Origin: Lentisphaerae bacterium GWF2_49_21
Lineage (GTDB): Bacteria; Verrucomicrobiota; Lentisphaeria; Victivallales; GWF2-50-93
Assembly: GCA_001804805.1 (NCBI GenBank)
Contig: MHBH01000025.1
Location: forward strand, 1 to 32,858
DNA length: 32,858 nucleotides
Direction: 5' to 3'
Made by a program: the position numbers and the translations under genes. The notes below the pieces were generated by a model. That model had not been told where the DNA came from and did not search any database. It was given only the letters and a program-made list of their open reading frames with translations. Positions 24,489-31,789 of the stretch are shown in pieces. Position 1 is the first letter of the stretch, and each line of letters starts with the position of its first letter.

Positions 24489-25495
24489 AGATCCATCAGC
24501 CAGCCATGCCTGTCAGGAATCTCGCCGTACTGTATGCCCGTGAGTTCATCGTAGAGCTTCTTCAGAACCGGACCGCATTTTGCACGGTCATATTCAAGGG
24601 TTTTGTCGGCATATACGATCCTCCCGATCGGGGTGATGACCACGGCTGTGCCGCATGCTCCGATTTCCGCGAAATCCGCAATCTCCTTGAAGGCGATAGG
24701 ACGGCGTTCCACGGGAATTCCCATGTCCTTGGCGAGCTGCATCAGGGATTTGTTGGTTATGCTTGGAAGTATGGTCCGCGAATCCGGGGTGATATAATTG
24801 CCGTTCTTGGTTATTCCAATGAAGTTGCTTGTACCGAACTCATCGACATACTGCCTTGACTTCGAGTCGAGGTAAAGCACTATTGGGAATCCCATCTTCT
24901 TTGCGATGATGTTGGCGTGGAGACCGGCCCCGTAGTTGCCGGCCGTCTTTATATGGCCCGTGCCATGTGGCGCCGCCCTGTCGAAGTCCTCCATTATTAT
25001 GGCGTCGACAGGCTTTATGTTCCCCTTGTAATATGCTCCGACAGGGACGACAAGCACGACGAAATCATACTGGTCCGCAGGAGCGACCCCGATACGGGAG
25101 CCCGTCCCTATCAGCAATGGCCGTATATACATGGAACCGCCGGTGCCGTAGGGAGGTACAAAGTCAATGTTCTTCTTGACAGCCTCTTTTACAGCTCCGA
25201 TGAATATTTTCTCTGGAATTTCAGGGCAGTGTAGGTAGTTCGCGGTGTCATTCATCCTCTTCATGTTCTCTTTAGGCCTGAAGATCCTGACTTTTCCATT
25301 TTTGCCGCGGAAAGCCTTCAGACCCTCGAAACAGGCCTGTCCGTAGTGCAGGCATGTGGCCGCTATGCTCATTGATATTTCGTGCTTCCTGCTGAGCTTG
25401 AGCGGACCCCATTTGCCATTCTTATAGGTGCTCCTGGCATGGTACGCCGCAGGCGTATATTCGAATCCTAACTTGCTCCAGTCGATTTTTGGCAT
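24485..25495 (-). CDS. ilvE: Branched-chain amino acid aminotransferase
   Basis: The 336-residue PLP enzyme of fold type IV catalyses the last transamination of leucine, isoleucine and valine synthesis (and the first step of breakdown) with glutamate/2-oxoglutarate. Motifs seen are YGQACFEGLKAF (51-62), the PLP lysine in GHIKTAGNYGAGL (K183), EFGTSNF and GACGTAVVITPIG. The pattern matches the longer BCAT class (eukaryotic and actinobacterial style) rather than E. coli IlvE. The ATG at 25495 is supported by length and by MPKIDWSKLGFEY. Monocistronic, convergent with the kinase. Confidence 0.95.
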   Translation of the reverse strand: MPKIDWSKLGFEYTPAAYHARSTYKNGKWGPLKLSRKHEISMSIAATCLHYGQACFEGLKAFRGKNGKVRIFRPKENMKRMNDTANYLHCPEIPEKIFIGAVKEAVKKNIDFVPPYGTGGSMYIRPLLIGTGSRIGVAPADQYDFVVLVVPVGAYYKGNIKPVDAIIMEDFDRAAPHGTGHIKTAGNYGAGLHANIIAKKMGFPIVLYLDSKSRQYVDEFGTSNFIGITKNGNYITPDSRTILPSITNKSLMQLAKDMGIPVERRPIAFKEIADFAEIGACGTAVVITPIGRIVYADKTLEYDRAKCGPVLKKLYDELTGIQYGEIPDRHGWLMDL

Positions 25496-25602
25496 AGGAA
25501 ATTCTCTGTTGAACTAAATTTGTTTTATACTGTTCAAGGCATATAATAACGACTGAATTAATTCCTACAAATAAAGTTTTAACAGTTTTTTTAAATAAAG
25601 TT

Positions 25603-25631
25603 TTGGTAAATTCGGCATTTTAAGCTAAAAT
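25603..25631 (+). promoter_or_regulatory. Putative sigma-70-type promoter for the Pal-like gene
   Basis: TTGGTA (25603-25608) and TAAAAT (25626-25631) are separated by 17 bp in an AT-rich stretch, and the start codon follows 38 bp later. Spacing and sequence are close to consensus. This is a match by eye only, and the species' own promoter preference is unknown. Confidence 0.45.
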
Positions 25632-25669
25632 TATGTCAAAACAAATAAATATTTTAACGGAGGTGTAAT

Positions 25670-26224
25670 GTGAATAGTTGGTTCAGGATTTCAATGTCTG
25701 CTGTTCTTCTTTCGGTACTTGTAGCAAGCACAGGATGCTCGACAATATCACGCTGGTTCGGATGGGATGAAAGCGGCGATGAGACTGCCGGCATGGTTCC
25801 TCCGCCTACCACCGACCTTCAGCCCGGCCCATGGTCAGAAGCAGGCATGCTTCCTCCTGGAACAAGGGCCGGATGGAACCCTATCCCGGGCATGACGCTT
25901 CCCACGGTCTATTTCGCCTATGACCAGTCCACGATCGGAACGACCGAACAGGCAAAGCTCGAGCAGGTTGCCAACATCCTCCTCCAGCAGAAGGACGTGA
26001 ATGTCATCATCGAAGGAAACTGCGATGAACGCGGAAGCAGCGAATACAACAGGTCCCTCGGCGAACGCCGTGCACTTGCAGTGAAGGTGTATCTCGCTAA
26101 GCTCGGAATTGCCGATACCCGCATGCAGACCCAGAGCTATGGCGAAGACAAGCCGGCAGTACAGGGAGCAGATGAGTCGGCATATGCCAAGAACAGAAGG
26201 GCGGATCTCATAGCCGCAAAATAA
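25670..26224 (+). CDS. pal: Pal-like OmpA-domain lipoprotein
   Basis: The 184-residue protein has a lipoprotein signal ending ASTG-C (C23), a proline-rich linker, and an OmpA C-terminal peptidoglycan-binding domain (about 80-184). That domain includes VYFAYDQSTIG, GNCDERGSSEYNRSLGERRA and the final KNRRADL. Pal links the outer membrane to peptidoglycan. The TolB/TolA/TolQR genes are not in this window. It starts at GTG with a strong GGAGG (25659-25663) seven bases upstream; an overlapping ATG at 25668 runs straight into a stop. Confidence 0.88.
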   Translation: MNSWFRISMSAVLLSVLVASTGCSTISRWFGWDESGDETAGMVPPPTTDLQPGPWSEAGMLPPGTRAGWNPIPGMTLPTVYFAYDQSTIGTTEQAKLEQVANILLQQKDVNVIIEGNCDERGSSEYNRSLGERRALAVKVYLAKLGIADTRMQTQSYGEDKPAVQGADESAYAKNRRADLIAAK

Positions 26225-26242
26225 CAATTTCATGGTTCAATC

Positions 26243-26285
26243 ATCCTGAATTTGGGTTCTGGCAATTCAAATTCAGGATTTTTTT
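26243..26285 (+). terminator. Rho-independent terminator of the Pal-like gene
   Basis: A perfect 12-bp stem (ATCCTGAATTTG at 26243-26254 with 26268-26279) has a 13-nt loop and runs into seven T (26279-26285). It ends 61 bases after the stop codon. A longer upstream start for the next gene would fall inside this terminator, which argues for the start at 26321. Confidence 0.85.
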
Positions 26286-26320
26286 ATTGCCATTCCTGCC
26301 ATGTTTTTGACGGGGAATCT

Positions 26321-27361
26321 ATGAATTCAAGCAGGGAAATAAGATCAAAGGAGCGCGTCCTGCATGCGATCAGGCATGAGGAGACCGACCGCATACCCCG
26401 CTTTGTGAATTTTTCACCGTCAGTTGCGGCAAGGCTTGCCAACGAACTCCAGCTCACAGATGTCAACGCGCTCAAATCCTATTTCCAGTCCGATATCTAC
26501 ATGTTCGAGATACAGTACAAATGCCCGCATATCGATGGAAAGGACCTCTTCGGAATCGTATATGAAAGGTCTCCGGAGAAGAAAAAGAAGATCAAGTTCC
26601 ATCCGCTGGCCAATATCCAGGGCGAGGATGATATCGTCTACCATGACTGGCCGAACCCGGACTGGGCCGATTACACAACCTTGAAACATAAGCTTTCACA
26701 GTCACATGCCGAAGGAATCTTCACCGCCGCAAGCTGCGGAGGAGGACTCGTAAGCCAGACCTTCAACCTCATCGGACGCGACAACTTCATGTCGGCGATC
26801 AGTTACAGCCCTCACCTGATCAACGCGGTAATCTGGAAGCTCAATGAGTTCTTCATGGAAGTTGACAGGAGGATTTTCACCTGCGGCCACGGAATGATCG
26901 ACATGAGCTATTATGTCAATGATCTTTCAAGCGTCGACACCGACATCTTCCGCGATTTCTTCGCAGGCCCCCTGGCCGAACTCAACAGGCAGGCGAAAAG
27001 CTTCGGATTGAAGACAATGCTCTATACTTCCGGAGCAGCGTTCGAGCTCATGCCCCAGCTGATAGAGTGCGGCTATGATGTAATTGCCCCGGTACAGTTC
27101 TCCGCAAAAGGCGCCGATACGGAAACTTTGAAGAACAAGTTCGGAGATCAGATCGCGTTCATGGGGCATGTCAGCGTGGATTCAGTGCTGTCCCTGAAAT
27201 CAGTCGAAGAAGTGCACGATCATGTCAGCCAGATCTGCGAAACCATGAAGGCGGACGGCGGTTTCATCATCGGACCCGACGCCGTCATCGAAGACAATGT
27301 CCCCACCGAAAACATACTCGCCCTCTACGAGGCCGCAGATATATATGGGAACTACGAGTAA
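26321..27361 (+). CDS. Divergent uroporphyrinogen decarboxylase-family protein
   Basis: The 346-residue TIM-barrel protein is of the URO-D superfamily, most like the methyltransferase-type branch. Recognisable parts are KERVLHAIRHEETDRIPRF at the N-terminus, GYDVIAPVQF, LKNKFGDQIAFMGHV and ENILALYEA. The metal-ligand HxCG motif of corrinoid methyltransferases reads YTSG here (235-238), and the following GGID-type motif reads GHVS (282-285), so zinc-dependent methyl transfer is doubtful. I place the start at the ATG after GGGGA. No corrinoid protein or haem-pathway gene adjoins it. Substrate unknown. Confidence 0.75.
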   Translation: MNSSREIRSKERVLHAIRHEETDRIPRFVNFSPSVAARLANELQLTDVNALKSYFQSDIYMFEIQYKCPHIDGKDLFGIVYERSPEKKKKIKFHPLANIQGEDDIVYHDWPNPDWADYTTLKHKLSQSHAEGIFTAASCGGGLVSQTFNLIGRDNFMSAISYSPHLINAVIWKLNEFFMEVDRRIFTCGHGMIDMSYYVNDLSSVDTDIFRDFFAGPLAELNRQAKSFGLKTMLYTSGAAFELMPQLIECGYDVIAPVQFSAKGADTETLKNKFGDQIAFMGHVSVDSVLSLKSVEEVHDHVSQICETMKADGGFIIGPDAVIEDNVPTENILALYEAADIYGNYE

Positions 27362-27468
27362 CTGGCAACTGGATACTGGAAATTCGGAATGTGTGATTTG
27401 AAAATTAAAGGAGCGCTGGCTTGTCACGTCATAGCTTCTCAGCGACGACGGACGTCCAGCCGGCAATT
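27359..27468 (+). repeat. Composite 3' element, copy B (after the URO-D-family gene)
   Basis: The first heptamer, TAACTGG, contains the stop codon itself. CAACTGG, ATACTGG and AAATTCG follow, then a five-base remnant and TGTGATT at 27392-27398. After AAAATTAAAGGAGCGCTGGC a longer hairpin region closes with GCCGGCAATT (to 27468). It is a diverged relative of copies A (14526) and C (30414) in the same orientation relative to its gene. Confidence 0.75.
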
Positions 27469-27566
27469 GCTTCTGATGATTTAAATTAGTTGGAGTTCAC
27501 AGCTTTAGCGTGTCTTGTATTCTCATCCTTTTTAAAAAATTCTTTGAATATCTTTATTCCTGGTTA

Positions 27567-27608
27567 AACTTCGAAATTCGATATTCTGTGTTCGTTATTC
27601 GATATTCC
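27567..27608 (-). repeat. Heptamer array after the UPF0210 stop
   Basis: Read in the direction of the UPF0210 gene, six 7-bp units (GGAATAT, CGAATAA, CGAACAC, AGAATAT, CGAATTT, CGAAGTT) begin one base after the TGA. It faces copy B across the same 248-bp gap between convergent genes, each array next to its own gene's stop. The middle part (about 27489-27527) resembles the left arm of the 14700 inverted repeat. Confidence 0.7.
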
Positions 27609-27609
27609 A

Positions 27610-28989
27610 TCAGTTGTTGAGACTATGTATTGGCGCCGGGATCTTTCCGCCCCATTTGATGAAACGGCTTGATTTGCCGACATTCCTCACCGGCAGGACC
27701 GCACTGCTTCCGAAAAGTCCGCCGAACACCGCGATGTCCCCGGCCTTCTTCCCGGGAACGGGAATTATCCTTACCGCAGTCGTCTTGCGGTTGATCACTC
27801 CGATCGCCATCTCATCTGCGATGATCGCGGAAATAGTGGCTGCATCCACATTGCCTGGAATTGCGATCATGTCGAGTCCGACCGAACATACGCTTGTCAT
27901 CGCCTCGAGTTTTTCGAGGGTAAGGCTTCCTTTTCGAACGGCTTCGGAAAGTTCCGCATCCTCGCAAACAGGAATGAATGCGCCGCTCAGTCCGCCTACG
28001 CTCTGGCTTGCAAACGCACCGCCTTTCTTGACGGCATCGTTCAACATTGCGACAATCGCAGTCGAGCCAGGAGCGCCAATATCGTCAACGCCGAGAATCC
28101 TCAATATTTCGCCGACACTGTCACCTATCTCCGGAGTGGGGGCGAGCGAAAGATCAACTACTCCGAAAGGCACATCAAGACGTTTCGCGATCTGCCTGCC
28201 AAGCAGTTCACCGCAGCGCGTGACACGGAACGATGTCTGCTTTATCTCCTCGGCAAGATCGTCGATGCGCAGGTTTTCCGCGCCTTCCTGGCTGATCTTC
28301 CTCTCGAGCGCACGAGCGACGACGCCTGGACCGCTGACACCGACATTTATGACGCATTCAGGTTCGCCGTGTCCATGGACAGCTCCTGCCATGAACGGAT
28401 TGTCTCCGGGCTGGTTTGCGAATATCACAAGCTTGGCGCAGGCGAAACCGTCTTTCTTGGCGCTGCCTTTTGCGAGCTTCACTATGACTTCTCCGAGCAT
28501 ACGCACCGCATCCATATTGACTCCGGACTTTGTGCCGGCCACGTTTACGGAAGAGCACATCTTGCCCGTGGCGAACATCGCTTCCGGTATTGAATCGATA
28601 AGGACCTTGTCAGCCTTGCTCATCCCCTTTTCGACGTTGCAGGAGTATCCACCGACGAAATTGACGCCGACAGCGGTCGCCGCCTTGTCTATCGACTTTG
28701 CAACGGCGATATATCCTTTTGCGTCGAATCCTGCGCATACATGGGCGAGGGGGGTGATGGAAATACGCTTGTTGACGACCTGGATCCCGTATTCCTCTCC
28801 TATTTCATCTGCGACCTTCACGAGGTTCCTGGCGTAGTCCCTGATTTTCTTCTCGACGGCTGCGCAGGTCTTCTTCACGTTGCCGCATCTGCAGTCGAGC
28901 AGGTTTATCCCCATCGTAGTCGTCCTGAGATCCAGATGTTCCTTCTGGATCATCGATACCGTCTTCAATATCTGGTCTGATCTGATCAT
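27610..28989 (-). CDS. UPF0210 (DUF711) family protein
   Basis: The 459-residue protein is a close match to the UPF0210/PFL-like family in length and pattern. It has MIRSDQILKTVSMIQKEHLDLRTTTMGINLLDC at the start, RISITPLAHV, GGYSCNVEKGMSKAD and ALIPV-type glycine-rich segments. The biochemical role is not established, although many genomes pair it with an ACT-domain protein of the UPF0237 type. Here that partner is present (30489-31046), but a leucine-rich-repeat gene sits between them. GAGGA precedes the ATG, just after the stop of that gene (15-bp gap). Confidence 0.9.
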   Translation of the reverse strand: MIRSDQILKTVSMIQKEHLDLRTTTMGINLLDCRCGNVKKTCAAVEKKIRDYARNLVKVADEIGEEYGIQVVNKRISITPLAHVCAGFDAKGYIAVAKSIDKAATAVGVNFVGGYSCNVEKGMSKADKVLIDSIPEAMFATGKMCSSVNVAGTKSGVNMDAVRMLGEVIVKLAKGSAKKDGFACAKLVIFANQPGDNPFMAGAVHGHGEPECVINVGVSGPGVVARALERKISQEGAENLRIDDLAEEIKQTSFRVTRCGELLGRQIAKRLDVPFGVVDLSLAPTPEIGDSVGEILRILGVDDIGAPGSTAIVAMLNDAVKKGGAFASQSVGGLSGAFIPVCEDAELSEAVRKGSLTLEKLEAMTSVCSVGLDMIAIPGNVDAATISAIIADEMAIGVINRKTTAVRIIPVPGKKAGDIAVFGGLFGSSAVLPVRNVGKSSRFIKWGGKIPAPIHSLNN

Positions 28990-29004
28990 GGTTTCCTCAT
29001 TGGG

Positions 29005-30330
29005 CTATTTAATGTTTTCAGGCTTTAATTCTTTTCCATCAAACCATATTATGGTCAGTTTTTTTAATTTGGCCAAAGGTTTTAAATCATTTCGTGTAAT
29101 ATTTGCACCGTTTATAGTTAATGAAGTCAGACTGTCAATATTTGATATATTTATTATACCGTTAATATCGATATTGTCAGAATGAACTCCTAAATATTGT
29201 AAGTTTTTCAATTTTTGCAGGCAGATTATCCCGTCATTTGTAATAGAACATTTCGCGATCCCCAAAGTCTTCAATGCAGGAATTCTTGAAAAGGAAAGAA
29301 AGGACTTGTCCGTGATATTTAAATCACCAGAAATAAACAACTCCTTCAACCTTTGCAGCTTGTCTATATTGATTAAAGATTCATCTGTAACACCTTCTCC
29401 TATATTTAATGATTCCAGGCTGCTGAAGTTTTTTATAATAGTCATCATTCCCTTGTCAGAGAGAGTTGCAAACGGAATTTTAAGACGTTTCAAGTATTTC
29501 AGGCATGAAATATTGGAAATTCCCTCATCTGAAATTTCAGCAGACCAAATTTCCAGATCCTCAAGATCTTTGACTTCGGAAACATATTTCAGCCCTGCAT
29601 TTGTGATTTTTGTGTCGCGGAGATTTAATTCCTTGAGCTTTTGGAGGCTTCCAAGATCGGCGAGGCCCTTGTCAGTTATATTACATTTTCTCAGGTTAAG
29701 AACCTCAACGTCCTTGCATAGAGATAGATACTGCATGTCAGAGTCCTTGATTTCTTCTTTTGCTTCGGAAAAATCAATTGTGTATCTTTTTGCGGAAAGT
29801 TGTTTATAACGAACCACTGCGGGTTCAAGATGCCATGGCTTTTTTTCAGGAGGGAGGATCCATCCGTTTATATTTATAAGTTCTTTAAAATCTTTAGTCT
29901 TGATAGTATTAACATGAATATCTAAAAACAAGATAGATGTAAAGTCCCCTGCGGCTCCTGGTTTAGTATACATAATAATTGTCTTATCCGCATTGGGAGA
30001 GCTGAATTTCATGTCCCTTCCCAAATAGATATAATCAGTATGTCCATTGCGAATATCTTCAGGGGTGTCAGGTCTTTTGGTCTTTGAATAAGGAGCAATA
30101 TAGCTACCGCCGTCTTCGCATATTCCGGAATTCATTAAATATCCCAGGTCCGGTGGCAGAAAGTCATTTGATTCATGTGATGACATGCGCATTGATATAC
30201 CAATCATCCTGAACCGGGCTTCGCTTCTCGAAATAATATTTTTTTTCTTTTCCTGGGATAAATGGAGAAGAATGCCTGTTACGAGAATACAGGTGGCAAT
30301 AGATGTGAAAAACAGGATTTTCCATTTCAT
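29005..30330 (-). CDS. Leucine-rich-repeat protein with pseudopilin-like N-terminal part
   Basis: The 441-residue protein has an N-terminal transmembrane anchor (KILFFTSIATCILVTGILL). Residues about 45-150 resemble the C-terminal half of the type II pseudopilin-like (H-X9-DG) proteins of Planctomycetes and Lentisphaerae (YIYLGRDM, KTIIMYTKPG, ILFLDIHV), with the final DG changed to DI. Eight or nine leucine-rich repeats of about 24 residues follow (pattern LxxLxLxxTxITDxGLxxL). It is probably periplasmic or surface-exposed and used for binding. The gene is clearly AT-richer than its neighbours. The ATG at 30330 fits the membrane anchor; a longer start at 30402 would add 24 uncharacteristic residues. 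Confidence 0.7.
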   Translation of the reverse strand: MKWKILFFTSIATCILVTGILLHLSQEKKKNIISRSEARFRMIGISMRMSSHESNDFLPPDLGYLMNSGICEDGGSYIAPYSKTKRPDTPEDIRNGHTDYIYLGRDMKFSSPNADKTIIMYTKPGAAGDFTSILFLDIHVNTIKTKDFKELININGWILPPEKKPWHLEPAVVRYKQLSAKRYTIDFSEAKEEIKDSDMQYLSLCKDVEVLNLRKCNITDKGLADLGSLQKLKELNLRDTKITNAGLKYVSEVKDLEDLEIWSAEISDEGISNISCLKYLKRLKIPFATLSDKGMMTIIKNFSSLESLNIGEGVTDESLINIDKLQRLKELFISGDLNITDKSFLSFSRIPALKTLGIAKCSITNDGIICLQKLKNLQYLGVHSDNIDINGIINISNIDSLTSLTINGANITRNDLKPLAKLKKLTIIWFDGKELKPENIK

Positions 30331-30413
30331 AGAAATTTCGACATGTGTTACGGAATTGAGCCGCCTGCGCCAATAAAATTCTGCATGACAAGCTGACGGC
30401 AAACTTCAAAATT

Positions 30414-30491
30414 ATTGCCGGCAAGATGCCAGCGCTCCTTTAAATCACAAGTTTCAAGTATCGAGTATCAAGTATCCAGCATCCAGCATCA
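30414..30491 (-). repeat. Composite 3' element, copy C (after the ACT gene)
   Basis: Read in the ACT gene's direction, seven contiguous heptamers run TGATGCT, GGATGCT, GGATACT, TGATACT, CGATACT, TGAAACT, TGTGATT. The stop codon TGA is the first three bases of the first unit. TAAAGGAGC and the hairpin GCTGGC-ATCTT-GCCGGC follow. The 60 bases 30414-30473 match copy A after moxR with about four differences. Confidence 0.88.
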
Positions 30492-31046
30492 AATTTCGTT
30501 CGTCGCAACAAAGATGTCCCGGTGCTGGAGTTCGATCACTAGCCCGGTCTTGACACTGAACTCGTCCAGGGACTTCCTGACATCCTTCATCGATTTCACC
30601 GACGACATGTCAAGAAGAAGTATCATTGTATAGCGGTCCTCGTGGACTTTCGTCGAGAGGTCAAGGATGTTTATACCTAGTTTCTTGCAGAAGGAACTGA
30701 CCTTTGCTACAAGCCCGACCTGGTCTTCGCCTTCGGCAGTGAGTATGTACATGGATTCGCCGGACGAAACCTTTTCGCGTTTAAGGATGTGGGATTCCTT
30801 TATTCCGATCTCAAAGGAGAATTCAGGATTCCTGTCATGTCCTTTTTTAGAAAGCGCTTCCTTTATCTTCTGCTGGGAGACCTCGTCCGGGAAGGATGCG
30901 ACGAGTATCATGGTGAAATAGCCGCAGAGCGTGGTCTGGCTGAGATCGGCGAGATTGCCGTTCATCTCGCTTATGACGCTCGTGACGTCGGCGACTATCC
31001 CGGGGCGGTCCTTAGCCATCACTGAAATTATGAATTGTCTGGCCAT
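30489..31046 (-). CDS. Tandem ACT-domain protein (GcvR-like)
   Basis: The 185-residue protein has two ACT domains. The first (about 3-75) begins QFIISVMAKDRPGIVADVTSVI. The second (about 95-175) carries YILTAEGEDQVGLVAKVSSFCKKLGINI. This resembles GcvR-type regulators and the UPF0237 partners of UPF0210 proteins. ACT domains bind amino acids, so a sensing or regulatory role in amino-acid metabolism is likely, but the ligand is unknown. GAGGA precedes the ATG at 31046. The UPF0210 gene it would normally adjoin is 1.5 kb downstream, beyond the leucine-rich-repeat gene. Confidence 0.85.
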   Translation of the reverse strand: MARQFIISVMAKDRPGIVADVTSVISEMNGNLADLSQTTLCGYFTMILVASFPDEVSQQKIKEALSKKGHDRNPEFSFEIGIKESHILKREKVSSGESMYILTAEGEDQVGLVAKVSSFCKKLGINILDLSTKVHEDRYTMILLLDMSSVKSMKDVRKSLDEFSVKTGLVIELQHRDIFVATNEI

Positions 31047-31156
31047 ATAAATTTTTCCTCTGTAAAAATTTATAAATAATTAAACACATCAATATACATG
31101 GAAATTGGCAAAAAGCCTGTTTTGAGATGACGGCATAGCCAGGGAGTCGATTCGGC

Positions 31157-31561
31157 TCAGGTTGTCTTTTCCTTCAGCAATTTCGCCTCTTTCTCCTGTT
31201 TTTCAAAACAGTCGCTGCATATCCCATGAGTGACCATGGCATTGAATCCCTGCTTGTAGAATTCCTCCTGCGTATACCATTTTCCGTTGAACTCTATTTT
31301 CCGGCACCAGGCGCACATCTTGACCAAATTTTCGAGATAGAAGAGCCGTTCGAGAATCCTCTTTGTCATTATGTGTACCGGCAGCCAGATGGCAATGACG
31401 ATAATGGTCTCCAGGATTGCCTCGCTCCAGATATGCGTATGGGATATGCCCATCATAAGGGAGGGCAGTCCGATGATTTCATCCAGCCATGAAATGATTA
31501 TGATCATCATGAAGCCGATGTTCTGGTAGAGCAATATCCTTTTTGGAATCCTGCGTTCCAT
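31157..31561 (-). CDS. Small membrane protein with CAWC...CSDC zinc-type motif
   Basis: The 134-residue protein has two hydrophobic helices (about residues 8-32 and 45-68). Its cytoplasmic-looking tail, about 80-125, reads MCAWCRKIEFNGKWYTQEEF and ends THGICSDCF. The CxWC...HGICxxC module is familiar from the C-termini of PAS/response-regulator proteins, where it probably binds a metal. Here it is on a short membrane anchor instead. AAGGGA precedes the ATG. It is the last gene of a three-gene operon with 12-bp spacing to the previous one. Function unknown. Confidence 0.7.
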   Translation of the reverse strand: MERRIPKRILLYQNIGFMMIIIISWLDEIIGLPSLMMGISHTHIWSEAILETIIVIAIWLPVHIMTKRILERLFYLENLVKMCAWCRKIEFNGKWYTQEEFYKQGFNAMVTHGICSDCFEKQEKEAKLLKEKTT

Positions 31562-31573
31562 TGAAGCATCCCT

Positions 31574-31789
31574 TCAAATATTGAAACCGTGGGAATTTAA
31601 AAAGCTTCTGACAAATCCGAATATCGCCGGCATCTTGTATATGATGATGGCCACAAGTGCGCCCGACAGGACATATGCAAATACCATCAGCGGTTTCCTC
31701 ACCTGTGCCACGAATGTGTTCCTGATTATGAGCACCAATATGAATATCAGCACAATCAGTAGCAGCGCCATTAAGAATTTGTCGTCCAT
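31574..31789 (-). CDS. Small two-TM hypothetical protein
   Basis: The 71-residue protein consists of two transmembrane helices joined by a basic loop (IRNTFVAQVRKP) with a short tail. Its ATG (31787-31789) shares a base with the TGA of the hydrolase gene (TGATG overlap), and GGAGGAG lies inside the hydrolase 3' end at a good distance, so it is translationally coupled. A GTG one codon upstream is possible. No family is recognised. Confidence 0.65.
   Translation of the reverse strand: MDDKFLMALLLIVLIFILVLIIRNTFVAQVRKPLMVFAYVLSGALVAIIIYKMPAIFGFVRSFLNSHGFNI

Noticed and set aside
26252-26320. A 23-residue N-terminal extension of the URO-D-family protein
   Set aside because: It would start inside the Pal-gene terminator hairpin. 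Homology and a GGGGA site support the ATG at 26321.
27614-28837. A 407-codon plus-strand frame opposite the UPF0210 gene
   Set aside because: It is a shadow of a well-conserved minus-strand gene and is low-complexity (S, T, P, I) with no ribosome-binding site.
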